64,000 bases of DNA from Ailurus styani (taxonomy: Eukaryota; Chordata; Mammalia; Carnivora; Ailuridae): NCBI GenBank assembly GCA_002007465.1, contig LNAC01000003.1, forward strand, positions 7,856,416 to 7,920,415. The letters run 5' to 3'. Of the stretch, positions 50,400-61,908 are shown one piece after another. Position numbers and translations under genes: made by a program. Numbering within the stretch: the stretch's first letter is position 1; every line of letters begins with the position of its first letter. The notes beneath the pieces are model-generated. The model was not told where the DNA came from, did no database searches, and worked only from the letters and a program-made list of their open reading frames with translations.

Positions 50400-50930
50400 A
50401 AAGGAAACTAATGTGTTCTTTATCTATTGTCTTTCAGCTCCAATTCCACCCTTCTATCCTTTTCTCTGTGGTGCGGGGACTCCACAAATTGCATTTTCCT
50501 GACCCCCTTGACTGCTGTATTCCATTTAGATTCTGCCAGTAAGTACTAGAGAGAAGGTAGAAGGTGGAAGAGGAAAATAAGATTTACTTCTTTGTCTTTT
50601 CTTGCCAGTCCTACCAGTGTTGACCTAATAATGCCAGTTGATTCCAGTTTTCAACTACTTTCAGAAGGTCTAGAACTATCTTCTCTGCATCCCTCAGAAG
50701 TAGCAAGAGCAGGTAGGTGGTGAACCATTTCAAAGGTTTGTGCATCAAGTCCATGCAGACTCCTCTATAGGACCTCCAAGGTTCTGGCAACCCCAACTTT
50801 TCACCCTTTTGTTTCCTCACCCCTAGGAATAGTGGCTACCTCTTGCAGTTAGGATCTCCAGATTGTCCTGTATGCCTCCACCATATCTCCTTCGTTGAAA
50901 TACCTACTATGGGCTCTCCTGACAGACACA
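50400..50930. other. Possible LTR-like fossil, family unknown
   Basis: A CT-rich stretch (CTTTCAGCTCCAATTCCACC, CTGCATCCCTCAGAAGTAGC, TAGGATCTCCAGATTGTCCT) that resembles old mammalian interspersed repeats. I cannot name the family, and no gene is evident. Confidence 0.3.
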
Positions 50931-51094
50931 TGACTCGAGAGGTGCTAACTAAGAGTAGATACGGTAAAGTGATTAATGGCAGGATCAAGATAAAAACATA
51001 AATGCTAAAGACCGGCTTGCTCAGATTAACACTTTAAAGGTGCCTGAATGTTCTCATGTTGTCAAAAAAGGAAAATGTCCGTATCAGCAAGGGT

Positions 51095-51300
51095 CTTTGG
51101 CAGCTCTGTCCAATAGAACTTTCTGTGGTAATGGAAATGTTCTAAAACATGTTAGCCAACGTGTTGCCAGTGATCTCATGTGTCTATTGAGCATTTGGAA
51201 TGTGGCTAGTATGACTAAGTAATTTTAACTTTATTTGGTTTAGATTTAAATAGCCACATGGGGCTAGTGGTTATCATAACGAACAGAAGCCAAACAGGGC
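51095..51300 (+). mobile_element. Non-autonomous DNA transposon fossil
   Basis: It starts CAGCTCTGTCCAATAGAACT, contains GAGCATTTGGAATGTGGCTA and ends AAATAGCCACATGGGGCTAG. The mammalian MER element with this text has inverted ends built on TAGCCACATGTGGCTA. It shares its sequence with 61365-61600. I am not sure of the exact family name. Confidence 0.75.
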
Positions 51301-52134
51301 TGGCTAGAAGGCCAGAGAATCTGTAAGACCAGAGTACTCTATTAAGTTGCCAGATAACTTAACAGATGCTGAGGTTACAAAGCCAGGATACTCTCTCTCT
51401 CTAAAGGAGCTCTGTCCAGCAATGGAAGACAAACATGCAAAATCTCTTTGGAAGATTATTCTGCCAACAGTGTAGAAGATGGACTGTGGGGGCAAGATCA
51501 ATGTGACAAAGAGGCCAGTGTATCAACTGTACTTCAACTAAAACAAAGAACTGACAGAGGGCCATTCAGGGACAAATCTAATTGTCCAAATTAAGAGATG
51601 AGGGATCTCATCAACAGTGCTAGTGAAGAAATGCATGAGGAAGGTATTAACAATTCTGACCTGCTGACACTTGGTAATCAATGGGAAATAAAAGTAGAAC
51701 TGAGAATAATGCCCCATGTCTGGATTATTAGATCATTCACCAAGGGAATATAAGAGAATTAGGTTTGGGAAGAAGCAATGAATTCAGTGTATGTGCAAAG
51801 TTTGAAGTGCCTGTGAAATATCCAAGTCCAAGTTGACCAGACCATTGGAAACATATATGGGTCTAAAACACATGAGTTGGTTTGGTTAGAAATTAGAGAC
51901 ACAGACGTGTGAATCATCAGCATGCAGACAGTACGAGAAGACAAAGTAGTAGACACAACCATCCAGAAAAGGTGAAGAGTTAGAAGGGAGCCAAGTACAG
52001 AACCTTGACAACACTCATATTTAAGCAGTAGGAAAAAAAAAATGACAGGGGATATAGGTAGGAATGAGAAATGAGGGTAGCCCAAAGAAGCCTGTCTCAG
52101 GAAGGCAGATTCAGAAAATCAGGAGTAAATAGTG
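51301..52134. other. No gene seen
   Basis: Intergenic. The 108-codon minus frame at 51759-52085 has no recognised family. Confidence 0.5.
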
Positions 52135-52385
52135 ACAAATTATAAAAAGGCTGACAATTAGTGAACACTATGTGGCAGACATTTTCCAAGAATTTTATTT
52201 ATAGAAATCCACTTATACTTTTAAAAAAGTCCTATAAGGTAGGTTATACTATAACACCATTTTATAGATGAAGAAATACAAAAAGGCACAGAAAAGTCCA
52301 AGAATAATAGCTGGTCAAGTAACAGCTGACCCAGGATCCAGACTAGGCAGTCTGGTCCTAGAGCCTGCACTCTTAACCACTCAGG
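52135..52385 (-). mobile_element. MIR SINE
   Basis: The antisense MIR core: CACCATTTTATAGATGAAGA, GGTCAAGTAACAGCTGACCC and GAGCCTGCACTCTTAACCAC. It explains the 110-residue open frame on the minus strand. Confidence 0.75.
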
Positions 52386-53931
52386 AAAGAGAGAGAAGCT
52401 CAGTAGGTTGGAACTGAAGAGCATTTGAGCATAGCTTTGGCTAGAGCACAGACTAAACTGGGCATGCTCTATGGCTGAGGGGGCCCTCAGCAAATGTAAA
52501 TCCCTTGCCTTTTCACGCTGACACACAAGAATGCAAAAAGCAAATTTTTCCACCCTGCTTGAGCCAGGCTCAGTTAGTCTCTCAGGGTAAGGGCAGAGTT
52601 GATTCTTAGAAAAATTAAAGTTGAAGAAACACCTACCAAACCTTTCAAACTAGTTCTCATTTTAAAAGCCTTTTAAGAATCCACATGATAAATAGGACCC
52701 AGACACCTTTTTTAAAGAACATTTATGTGGTTTTGATGCACAGCCAGAGTTAAGAATACTTACTTGCCTAGCTCTAGATTATTGAAAAGTGAGAACCATT
52801 TGCTAAAGGACAAACCGATGTTTTACAGGCTTTGAGCTGGTATAAGGCAAAAAGCAAGCTTTTTGAATTCTACAGAAGAGCAAAATATGTCCCTCAATTA
52901 ATGGATGTACTTTTAACTTTTAATGTGTAAGTTCATTTTATACTACGTTTGATTTTATAATTTCCTCATAAGAGTGGGTTATCAATAATACCCATCCCTT
53001 ATTGGTTAACTAGCTATAAATGTATGGGTAGGCAGGTCAGAGTTGAAGGGTATCCTACCCAGTGGTCCCATCTTCTTGTTAAGGAAAAGGGAAAATCACC
53101 CTGTTTTACTGGAGCTGGCACTGAACAGGAAGTGGAGGACAGCAGTGGTTTGAAACAGCCATTGAGAAAACCTGTGCATAGAGTGAATGAGGACACTTGA
53201 AATTCCAACGTGTATGCCTGTGTGTATTCAACTGCGTATACAGTTCCCTCAATCATGACTCATTTACTTTTATTAGTGTCATAGTTTTTATTATTATTTG
53301 GTTACTGTCATTTCTATCAAAGCGCGTTAGAAAAAGAAGGAACTGAAGGCCAGACAGTACAGGAGTGAAGAGAAGAAAGGATGCATAAAATAGATGACCT
53401 CTTCCTCTTCTGCTCCCCCCTTCAAAACCCAACACTTTTGTGTATATACTGCATAACATCACCCAAACATGGAAAAATATGTGGCCACAGTGGTTAACAA
53501 TAGTTACCTCCCCGCCGGGGGTGATGGGGGATGGAAAAGGGAAGTGGAGCTGGTAAAAATAAAAACACTAGCAAAATAGAAACAGATCCATGGTACAAAG
53601 TGGAACTGATGGGGAAAAGAAAAGAGAAGAAAAGAAAACCCACATAAACAAGGGCAGATCAACATAAACTATTTCATTCTTTCAGTAAAGATCTGTGCAA
53701 TGAAAACACACTGAACTGATACTGATTAGATGAATGCATTGTGAGCAATTCCTAATTTGGACTGCTGTAACTTTTAAAGAGTTTTAGTATACAGTGAAAG
53801 TAAAAGAAGACAATAAAGCAGATATAACAGCAGAACTACAGACACTTGCATTGTAACCGTGAGGCCAAAGGGAAAAGGCTATCAAACTTTTGTGTCTGGA
53901 AAGGAGGTACATAAACTAGGCTGTCACACAC
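52386..53931. other. No gene seen
   Basis: Intergenic unique-looking sequence; nothing supported. Confidence 0.5.
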
Positions 53932-54252
53932 TGTGGACTGAATTGTGTCACCTACCCCCAAAATCTTATGTTGAAGCCGCTCCCCCAGTGTAACTGTATT
54001 TGGAGATAGGGCTTTTTAAAAAAGACTGAATGAGGCTGTAAGGGTGGGGGTCCTCACCCAGTATGACTGGCGTCCATGTGAGGACACTGCAAGAAGCCTG
54101 CTGTAAGCCAAGGGGGAGAGAGACCTCGGGAGAAACTACACTCGCCCACACATTACACCTCTAGCCTCCAGAACTGTGAGAAAATAAACTTGTTCTATAA
54201 GCCACCCACCTAGTTTGTAGTACTTTGCTATGACAGCCCGAAGACTAATATA
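53932..54252 (+). mobile_element. MLT1A-like MaLR LTR
   Basis: A complete-looking sense LTR: TGTGGACTGAATTGTGTCAC, TTTGGAGATAGGGCTTTTTA, GCCTCCAGAACTGTGAGAAA and the end GACTAATATA. It is about 320 bp, slightly short of the usual 370 or so. Confidence 0.88.
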
Positions 54253-54815
54253 TGTGCTTTGGATGAAGTTATCATGGGCACAACAAATGATATTCAATCT
54301 GCTTAACGGTGTACAATACATTAAAAAAAATGATTACACAAGGCTATCCCTACGCACTGCCTGCAAGCATCTGAGTGACTGTAGCTTTTGGGGATGGCAG
54401 TGGGATTCAGAGGCGGACGTCAACAACTCTGAATCATCAACAAGGACACTGAACTCTGGAGAATTAGGTATAGGAGGAAAAAATCCACCTTAGTCTCAAT
54501 AAATCTAAAACTAAGAAAACAAATTTTTAGTTCCTTTCTTGAAATTGCAACTGAGGGAAATACTGAGAAGCTCCCAACAAACAAGGGATCAAAAGTAAAT
54601 GGCAATTAAACAGCATCAATACAAGGCGCAAAAAATGCTACTGACAGTTTTATCTGGTGCTATGGTTCTAGTTTAGACCAGACTGAAAGTTACTGATATA
54701 AAAACAATTTGTTTCCCCAGGTCTTCAAAAAGGTCACTTTTTGAAATAAGTACTTCAGGTTCATTAATAGGAATGAATAAACTGGTTTTTAAGTAGAAAG
54801 TAAACACAATAATAA

Positions 54816-54995
54816 TACTTACCTTCAGCATGGGCCACATATGATTTCCTGGATGGATGTGCCTTGTGAAGGGAGTAATTTCCATATGGTGCTTGAGCAC
54901 TTTGTGTCCCAGTGGTCAATCATACACATAATCACAACCAACTTTACCATTATCATCGAAGATCATAAAATACTGACGATACTTTGCAAATGCTT
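54816..54995 (-). pseudogene. Unidentified coding-like relic with one stop
   Basis: On the minus strand one frame reads AFAKYRQYFMIFDDNGKV, then GCDYVYD, a TGA stop, and PLGHKVLKHHMEITPFTR, ending HIHPGNHMWPMLK just before GTAAGTA. The stop falls where a TGG tryptophan would fit (DYVYD-W-PLGHK). The composition is strongly protein-like and the frame survives about 59 codons. An in-frame stop lies further upstream (TAA near 55010). It could be a processed-pseudogene fragment or a lost exon with a donor site. I do not recognise the protein. It lies about 1.1 kb past the likely USP25 3' end on the same strand. Confidence 0.35.
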
Positions 54996-56103
54996 TGATG
55001 ATACATATGGAGTTTTAAAAACTTTGGACAGGACCTAAAAACCAATGTAGAATACTACTACTGCTCTGTAGAGAATGTAAAATCTAAACCAAACACATTT
55101 TGATTGCTACAATGTGCAAAATCTAACCTTACAACAGAAATAGTACCAATTCCTTATCATTAACACCTCAGTAGTACACTGATACCTTGATAAGGAATCT
55201 TATACAATGGCTTAATATTTTCTTCTTCCTCCTCTGTCCAGGATCTTTATGAGAGGCACTTACAGAGAGCTCTAGTTTTGACGACGCTATAACAAACATA
55301 CACATAGTATAATGATATATTTTACTATGCTAACAAAGTATCATTTATAAAGAAATTTTTATAAATTCAAAAATAGGTTATTGGTAACATGATTACCTTT
55401 AAAGCATTGATTTTCATTCACAATATGACTTCATTAATCTTAGACAGCAGTTCCATCTACAAAATGTTCTACAGCTTTTTTTTTTAAAAGGAGGGAAATA
55501 AAAGCGGGTAAAGATAATTCATAATTTCTAGTTCAACAATATCAACTTCATTCACAGCATTGATTAGTAGAGAACATTTTCAATTAAAGTGGTATACAAT
55601 TTACAAAAATAGAATGATTATATAATGCAAAACATTGTCCTCCATTATGAAGAGTATGTGTGTGTGTGTGTGTGTTGTATACATAAACAGATTTTTTTTT
55701 ATAAGTGTCACTATTAAATAGCCCTTATTCAAGTACTTTTTTCTGGTATCTCTTGAAATAATCACCTTGCTATATTATTTGTAAATACATAAAAAAATAA
55801 AAGGTTAATCTAAGAAAAAGTTAAAAGTTTCAGTGTGGTTGACTTAAATATCAGCCATTCACTTCAGTGAAAACCTGATTTGAATTCAAAACAGGTTTAG
55901 GTGCCATACTAAGTTTAACAACTTAGTCAAAAATATAGATATATTTAAGTGTCAAATACTTAGTAAATTTCCAACGTGCTAACAGAGAAAAATTAAAAGT
56001 TTGCATTAATCTATTCATCCAATCTTACACAATCCCCAGACAAAATTCACTTATATATAACTAAAATGATACACTAACATACAATATACCTGCTTACAAA
56101 CAC
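54996..56103. other. Region just past the USP25 3' end
   Basis: AT-rich; holds the (GT)n repeat and no recognised gene. Confidence 0.5.
55654..55675 (+). repeat. (GT)n microsatellite
   Basis: About ten GT units downstream of USP25. Confidence 0.9.
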
Positions 56104-56542
56104 ATAGGTAGCCATAAATAAAACTTTATTCTTTAATTTCATTTACAAGCTACCAAGTATTATGTATCTTACACAGTGCTGAACACTTAAATGGCTGCAG
56201 TCGTGGAAGAATCCAGACTGAATGGAAAGCTGTAGATAAAGAAAAGATAAAAGCAAAGTAACTATAACAGAAAGGTGGCAAAAGCATGGTTTTGCCATAA
56301 TGAAATCAATCAGCTTTGTAATTATACATCAGTTCTGGTTAAAACAAAGTCTGAGCGCCATGCGATTCTCTGCTTTATTGTTTGCAGTCTGGCTAAAGTC
56401 TGTATAGTCATTTCGTCTTTTGCAGTTATTAAAATAAAAAAGTTAAAAACTATAGCAGCAACAAGCAAACCCTGTGACAGGAAGGCAAGGGTTAAGAACT
56501 AAAAAAAGTTTATACAGTGTGTTTAGGGAAAGTGTGGGCAGT
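56104..56542 (-). other. USP25: USP25 3' untranslated region (likely)
   Basis: The sequence after the USP25 stop codon has no further splice signals I trust. Two AATAAA hexamers occur on the minus strand: one inside the UTR (plus 56374-56379) and one near its end (56125-56130). The distal one is followed by a GT-rich stretch (TATGTGTTTGTAAG), as expected for a cleavage site. I therefore place the 3' end near 56100-56115, giving a UTR of about 430 nt. Longer isoforms cannot be excluded. Confidence 0.6.
56125..56130 (-). terminator. USP25: Candidate USP25 poly(A) signal
   Basis: This is a canonical AATAAA on the minus strand (TTTATT on plus), about 415 nt past the stop codon, with a GT-rich element 20-40 nt downstream. 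The proximal AATAAA at 56374-56379 is an alternative. Confidence 0.6.
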
Positions 56543-56715
56543 TTATCTTCCATCAGCAGGAGTTCGACTGAGGGATAACATGATTCGGGCAAACCGCTCA
56601 CAGAGTTCATGTGTGGAATATGAAGGTAACTTCGGTGGCTCATGGAAACCTTTAATCTCAGTAGAACAATCAAGCAGTTTTGGTAGAAAATCTGTCAGCT
56701 TCTCCTGGAGGTTTG
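56543..56715 (-). CDS. USP25: USP25 terminal coding exon
   Basis: This exon encodes the last 56 residues and the stop codon (TAA on the minus strand at 56545-56543) of ubiquitin-specific peptidase 25, a cysteine protease that removes ubiquitin. A clean acceptor (TTTACAG) precedes it, and its first two bases complete a serine codon split across the intron. The peptide runs from [17 protein letters not shown] to the end [10 protein letters not shown]. The RTPADG hexamer fits the tankyrase-binding consensus (R-x-x-x-x-D-G family) described for the USP25 C terminus; the paralogue USP28 is not known to carry it, which is the main reason for choosing USP25. The catalytic Cys and His lie far upstream, outside this window. 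The open frame runs a little past the acceptor into the intron, so an ORF caller would add a false MFVFTA start. The 316-nt intron to the previous exon is short. The identification rests on recalled family sequence, not a search. Confidence 0.93.
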
Positions 56716-57031
56716 CTGTAAATACAAACAATTAGATGTAGCTAAAGACAGAGAGGGAAAGAAATTATCACCTTAACATGATTTATTAATTTAGAGCACT
56801 CAATTGATGTTTCATTTCAAAATATGCAAAATAATTACCATTTGGTAGACAGAGGTAAAATATGAATGGCAAGGCAATGTGTAAAACTTGGTTTGTAAAT
56901 AAGAAAAAAAAGTAATAATGTGAATGTAAAAATACTACAGAATATAAAAAGTGATAAAAATAAGTAACATCGAATTCTAACTGTGCTTAATCCCAAAAAC
57001 TGAGGTGTCCACTAGTAGTGGTTAAACTTAC

Positions 57032-57227
57032 ACTCCATTTCTTGTCCAAGATAGGAACACCATCGATTTCTCATGTCTTCCACAGCAAGTATATCTTTCT
57101 CTTCCATTTCATCCACCAATAACAAGGGCAAAAATGGGACAATAAACTCATTCATGATAATCAGACCATTGTTTACTTCTCGATCCTCTCCAGATTCAAA
57201 CAGTTCTGCTGCTTGCTCATTTAATTT
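57032..57227 (-). CDS. USP25: USP25 penultimate coding exon
   Basis: This 196-nt exon encodes 65 residues plus one base of a split codon. It starts in phase 0 with [17 protein letters not shown], continues through [20 protein letters not shown] and ends with [10 protein letters not shown]. The donor on the minus strand is T|GTAAGT and the acceptor is a pyrimidine-rich tract ending TTAAG. The exon belongs to the helical C-terminal region of USP25, downstream of the catalytic domain, which is known as a substrate and partner interaction and regulatory region. The leucine- and valine-rich stretch around [10 protein letters not shown] is hydrophobic but is best read as a buried helix, not a membrane segment, because USP25 is soluble. 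No stop or frameshift interrupts it. A 1,239-nt intron separates it from the next exon upstream. Confidence 0.92.
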
Positions 57228-58466
57228 CTTAATGCAATGAGGAAAAGAAAAAGAGTTTTCTTTTAATTAAATAAAAATACTTGTGTTAACACCTAAAAAC
57301 AACATAAGTATGTTTACAAACAATATTAGAACAAACAGCAATCGGGAAAAACAATCTCAATTTATTCTAACAAAAAGTCTCTTAGAAAAAGCTATGCATT
57401 TAATAATAACAAAAACAAAAACCTTTTGAAACTGGCCAAATTAAGAACTAACCTCCATGGATACAAACCACTAACACTTCAAGTTTTAAAATACACTCAA
57501 ATGTAATAAAAGCAGCTGAGAGAAAAATAGTTAAGATCACAATCTCCTAATATTCTCATTCAAAAAATTTAAATACATACTGAAGACTACAATTAGTAGT
57601 CTACAATGAAAGAAAACATTTTACCAGCACACCTACTTAAAGTTGTTTAAAGTACACTTAACACATGTAACGTATATAGGTTCAGAAATCAAACATTCTT
57701 GAATACTTTTGTGCACGTGTGTGTATTCTGTATAGGAAAAAAAATCACAACTTAGGTGCTCAAAATATATAACAGTGATGTTAATAGTTAAGAATGAAAT
57801 TCAAGCAGAAAAAATATAAAGATGGAATTGTTTATTTTATACATATTAGCTAATTAGAGAAATAATAACAAAATACTCCAGACATCTAGAAAGTAATCTA
57901 GTGCAACAAAACAAAACAGAACAAAAACTGCTAAAAACATTTTTAAAGTTTATATAACAATAGTAGCATTTCTATACATGGATAGTAAAAATATGAGGAA
58001 AAAAAAAAACCTACCAATGACTAGATGAGAAAAAAGGATACTGTATTACAATCAATCTTTTGACATTATGTATACCAAACATACGATTTATAAAAACTCA
58101 AAAAAAATCTATTATTTTTCCGGAAAAATAATAATTCCTCATGCTCTATGCAGCACCTCTTCTCTTACCATATCAAAAAAGGGAATGGAAGAATGATGAA
58201 GAAATTTAAATATAAAAATGTAATTATTTTGATCCTATTTTAAGAACACTCTGGTTTATCACCTGCGATATTTAGGATCAATAAAGAAGGGACAATAAAG
58301 AATTGGGTGCATTCTCACATCTTAAGGGATTAAACCCAGATTATAGACATCATCATGGTGATTTCCCCAACAGAATTTATAGTCAGTCATTTACACGAGC
58401 CTGGAAGATGTGTTCAATGTAAGACGAAATGATCAAGCAAACACAACTTATGTATATTCAACTTAC

Positions 58467-58590
58467 TAATAAACATTCTCTTCTATAATGTGATATCAAT
58501 TCTTCATCATGTCCTCTGTTTGGGCCTTTGGACAAGAGTTCCTTATTATTCTGATAAGCACAGATAAGGAACAGCAGGGAATCTATATAA
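58467..58590 (-). CDS. USP25: USP25 third-from-last coding exon
   Basis: This exon has 124 nt: one base completing a serine codon, then 41 codons reading [19 protein letters not shown] to HYRRECLL. The donor is ATTA|GTAAGT. Two acceptors eight bases apart both keep the frame: TTTTTAAG (exon from 58590) and TATAG (exon from 58582). I chose the first because it is the first AG after the pyrimidine tract, and because joining it to the previous exon gives [10 protein letters not shown], the family sequence as I recall it. The exon lies in the C-terminal helical region of USP25. Upstream it is separated from the next exon by a 3,964-nt intron that contains the 5S rRNA retrocopy, an L1 tail and a DNA-transposon fossil. 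Confidence 0.9.
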
Positions 58591-60849
58591 CTTAAAAATT
58601 AAAAGAAACACATAGCATTAGTATTTCACCTTTGTAAAAAAAGTCAACTACGGTTATAAAATATTTTACGTATACATTTGTGTTTTGATTATTCAGATAC
58701 AAATACATCAGATACAATAAAAATATCATTTGATGCACGATAAGCCTGAGAGCATCCTTTCAGCAACAGCCACATATGAAACCAGCTATACAGTTATGTC
58801 ATAAAGTGAAAAAAACAAAAACAAAAACAAAAAATGGAACTGGGAGTTAGGAAAAGACTGGGAAGAAAAAGTCCCTAATTGTTGAATTTAGATAGTTCCA
58901 GTCTTCTTTGGAAATTGTTTACCTCATGTCTTCCATTTAGAGTCAAAATTAAGACTGATATGAAAGCCCAGAATCTACTTTTTTATTTTGTTTTGTTTTA
59001 AAGGTTAGTTTTATTGTCTTATTGATGACTTTATCTTTAAAATTAATTGGTGTTATTTTTTTAAAAATCTGCATTTTTAATATGAAAATGGTATAATTAG
59101 GAAAGAAATATTATGGAACTTATTTTATTTTATCAAAAATCTACTTTTTAAACATGTCATTTTTGTTTGAAGGAAGGAGCAGGTTACCCTGTTCTTTTTT
59201 TTTTTTATCGCAAACATCATTTGTCTCATTCAGTGACCAGCCTGGTTTTTTCTATGTCTGGGCACAGTTCCCATCATTGAGAAAAATGTAATTGGTAGAG
59301 GGGAGAATATCCAAAGGAGACCCAGGGGAAGTAGAAAGGGAAAAGAATCCTTCTAAATCTGAAAACTCTAGTGGAACACAAACAAAAAAAGAGCATACTG
59401 ACATAAAAGCTGGCAGTTAGTTCTTTTATATTTGATATAATATTAATATGTTATATTAATGTAAGCCTAGAGGTTATGAAGTTCAAACTAGGTTTTAAAA
59501 AGGGAGGAGGGTAATTATCCTCTCTCAATATGCTGTAAGAAATAAATACAGCTATATATTTGTAGAATTGAAATAGGAACAACATAAGCTGTCTCCTTTG
59601 TGTGAGTTCTTCTAATCATAACATACCTTCTTTTGGATTAATTCAGAAAAATATAACATCCTAAAAGGTGAAATACTATAAAGAAATACTTTTAAAACTC
59701 TAGGTTACTCTAAGTTTTACTCATATGCTCAAATATAAATCAATTCTATACTTCAAAATGTTAAATGTAGAACTGAAATTAATGACAACTCAAATACGCA
59801 CCTGAAACTACTTGATAAAAAATAAGTTACTTTGTACAGTTTTTTGAAAAGGCTTCTCCCAGGAATTTGTTTTTGAGAAAACTTACGAATATGGCATTTT
59901 ACTCTGAAATACTGTAAATATAATCTCAGCTAAAGACTTTTTGTTTTACTTATGAAAGGAAAAAAAAGAAGGAAGTGCTAAAAATATTAAATGTTTTGCA
60001 CCACTAAATTAAGGTAGTCTGTGGGACACCTACCTTTCTTTTATAGTCATTAAGTTCCTATTCCAAAGTCTCCCTGAATGACATTCGTATCTGGTCTTCA
60101 AGACCTGAGTCACCTCTCTAAGAACTCTGAAACCATGACCTTGTTCCAATTTTTCACTGAAGTACACAATTTCCGTATTTTATCAACAACGTCTAACGTG
60201 CCTACAAACATATCTTCAAACAAATCAGAATAAGACTCAGCAGTCCAGGTACAACATCTTATTTGGAGATAAAACAAGACCATGTAGCCGGTAGATTTTC
60301 TTTATCCTCACTTATACTATTGTAAAATTATGGTTCCTAAAAACATGATTTCATTTCATTACTCTCAGACTTGACAATGGACTATCAATCAGTATTCCCA
60401 TTCAAGGCTTTCAAGTGCTAGGTTTTTATTTTTAAAAAAAGTTGGACAGAACCTTTGGCAATACTTTCTAACCTGCTAGCTGTGGTAACTGCCATATTTG
60501 AAGTATAAAATTAACATTTCTTTTTATGATATTTCATAAATATTATTTGTCACCATTAGTAATTTTCTACTTGACCTTTCCAATTCAATAACATTTGCCA
60601 TACCCGAATATTCACTTTCTGAATAAGTATATATTTGAGAATAAGCGTATTATGAAATTAAAACATACTTCTAAGTTATATCTCAAAGTCCTTCAACAAA
60701 TGTTAACTAAGAAAAGCTAATATAGAAGTTAATGCAGAGAGCAAGAAAGTCACAGTTTCATCTTTTTAATTCTGACTGAGAAAAATGAATACTTCCTGTA
60801 CTTACTTGATTTCATTAAATTTTACAAAAATACAGATCTCTATTTCAAT

Positions 60850-60965
60850 TTTTCACTCCCTAGTTAATTGTGTGAGCTTGAAAAAGTTATTGCATCTCTT
60901 TGGAGATGTTTAAGTAAACACAGTTCCTTTATCTGTAAAATGTAAATGCCTTATTGATCTTAGAT
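60850..60965 (+). mobile_element. MIR SINE fragment in USP25 intron
   Basis: The sense core: GTGTGAGCTTGAAAAAGTTA, TCCTTTATCTGTAAAATGTA. Confidence 0.65.
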
Positions 60966-61149
60966 CCTCTATTCAATTATAAGATCACATTACTATTTTT
61001 CTCAGAAATATTAATCTTCGATATCCTAAAGTGAACCTAAATATTCCTATTAAAGAAATAAAACTCAGACCAAAATAAAATAACTCATAAAATGGAGCTA
61101 CTAATCAAAATACTTTTCTATTTCAGTAACCAAAGTGAATTATCTTATA

Positions 61150-61266
61150 AATTACACAATATTTGTGATGAGCACCAGGTGTTGTATGTAAGTGATGAAC
61201 CACTGAATTCTACTCCAGAAGCCAATAGTGCACTGCATGTTAACACAATTTAAATTAAAATAAATA
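61150..61266 (+). mobile_element. Carnivore L1 3' tail in USP25 intron
   Basis: GTGATGAGCACCAGGTGTTG, TGATGAACCACTGAATTCTA and the terminal AATTTAAATTAAAATAAATA match the carnivore L1 3' end. Probable target duplication ATAAATTACA on both sides. Confidence 0.8.
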
Positions 61267-61364
61267 AATTACATAAGGACTAGGACTTTAATAATTTGTA
61301 TTCAAGTATTAACATTATTTTTTAGTTCTGGGTAACTTCTAAAATCTGTGCACTGTCCCACAGA

Positions 61365-61600
61365 AGAGCAGCACGGTCCGACAGAACTTTTTTTTTTTTT
61401 TCCCCAACAGAACTTTCTACAGGGAGTGCTGTGTCCGTGCTGGCCAGTACCAGAGCCACTAGCCACAGGTGGCTATGAAACATTCAAAATGTGGCTAGTG
61501 TGACTGAGAAACTGAATTTTTAGTTTTAAAGTTCTTAATTACATTGAAATTGTCACTTGAGGCTGGCGACAACAAGGATGGCCAGCACAGCTCTAGAAGA
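61365..61600 (+). mobile_element. DNA transposon fossil with poly(T) insert
   Basis: The same family as 51095-51300 (CAGAACTTTCTACAGGGAGT, AGAGCCACTAGCCACAGGTG, AATGTGGCTAGTGTGACTGA). A 16-nt T/C insert with a duplicated target splits its left end at 61391-61406. Confidence 0.75.
61391..61406 (-). repeat. 16-nt homopolymer insertion with 10-bp target duplication
   Basis: Eleven T, then CCCCA, lie between two copies of ACAGAACTTT (61381-61390 and 61407-61416). Read on the minus strand it is TGGGG plus poly(A): the first bases of a Can-SINE joined directly to its tail. Confidence 0.7.
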
Positions 61601-61822
61601 GCTTGCAGTGTCATTTAAAGACAAAGTTGCATTCACATCTCAGCAGAGGTTTCCTATACTTCATACAAAACAAGAAAAGAAAGAAAGAACATAGGAAATT
61701 CAACAACCCTTTTGCTTGAATGCACTATTACAGAATATTTAAAATACAGCACTTCCTAAAAAAAAAATCACTAGTCAAGTACACTCATGGTAAAGAATGT
61801 GAATTAAGAAATATGTGGATAA

Positions 61823-61908
61823 GTCTACGGCCATACCACCCTGAACGCGCCCGATCTCGTCTGATCTCGGAAGCTAAGCAGGGTCGGGCCTGGTTAGTAC
61901 TTGGATGG
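61823..61908 (+). pseudogene. 5S rRNA retropseudogene, 3'-truncated and tailless
   Basis: These 86 nt match the first 86 nt of vertebrate 5S rRNA (GTCTACGGCCATACCACC onward) with no difference I can see. The last about 35 nt are missing. A perfect 17-bp direct repeat, AAGAAATATGTGGATAA, flanks the copy at 61806-61822 and 61909-61925, so it arrived by target-primed insertion. The site reads AATT|AAGAAA, close to the L1 endonuclease preference TT|AAAA. There is no poly(A) tail. The internal promoter A box is kept, but the C box (about nt 80-97) is cut, so transcription is unlikely. It sits in the long USP25 intron, on the strand opposite the gene. Confidence 0.95.
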
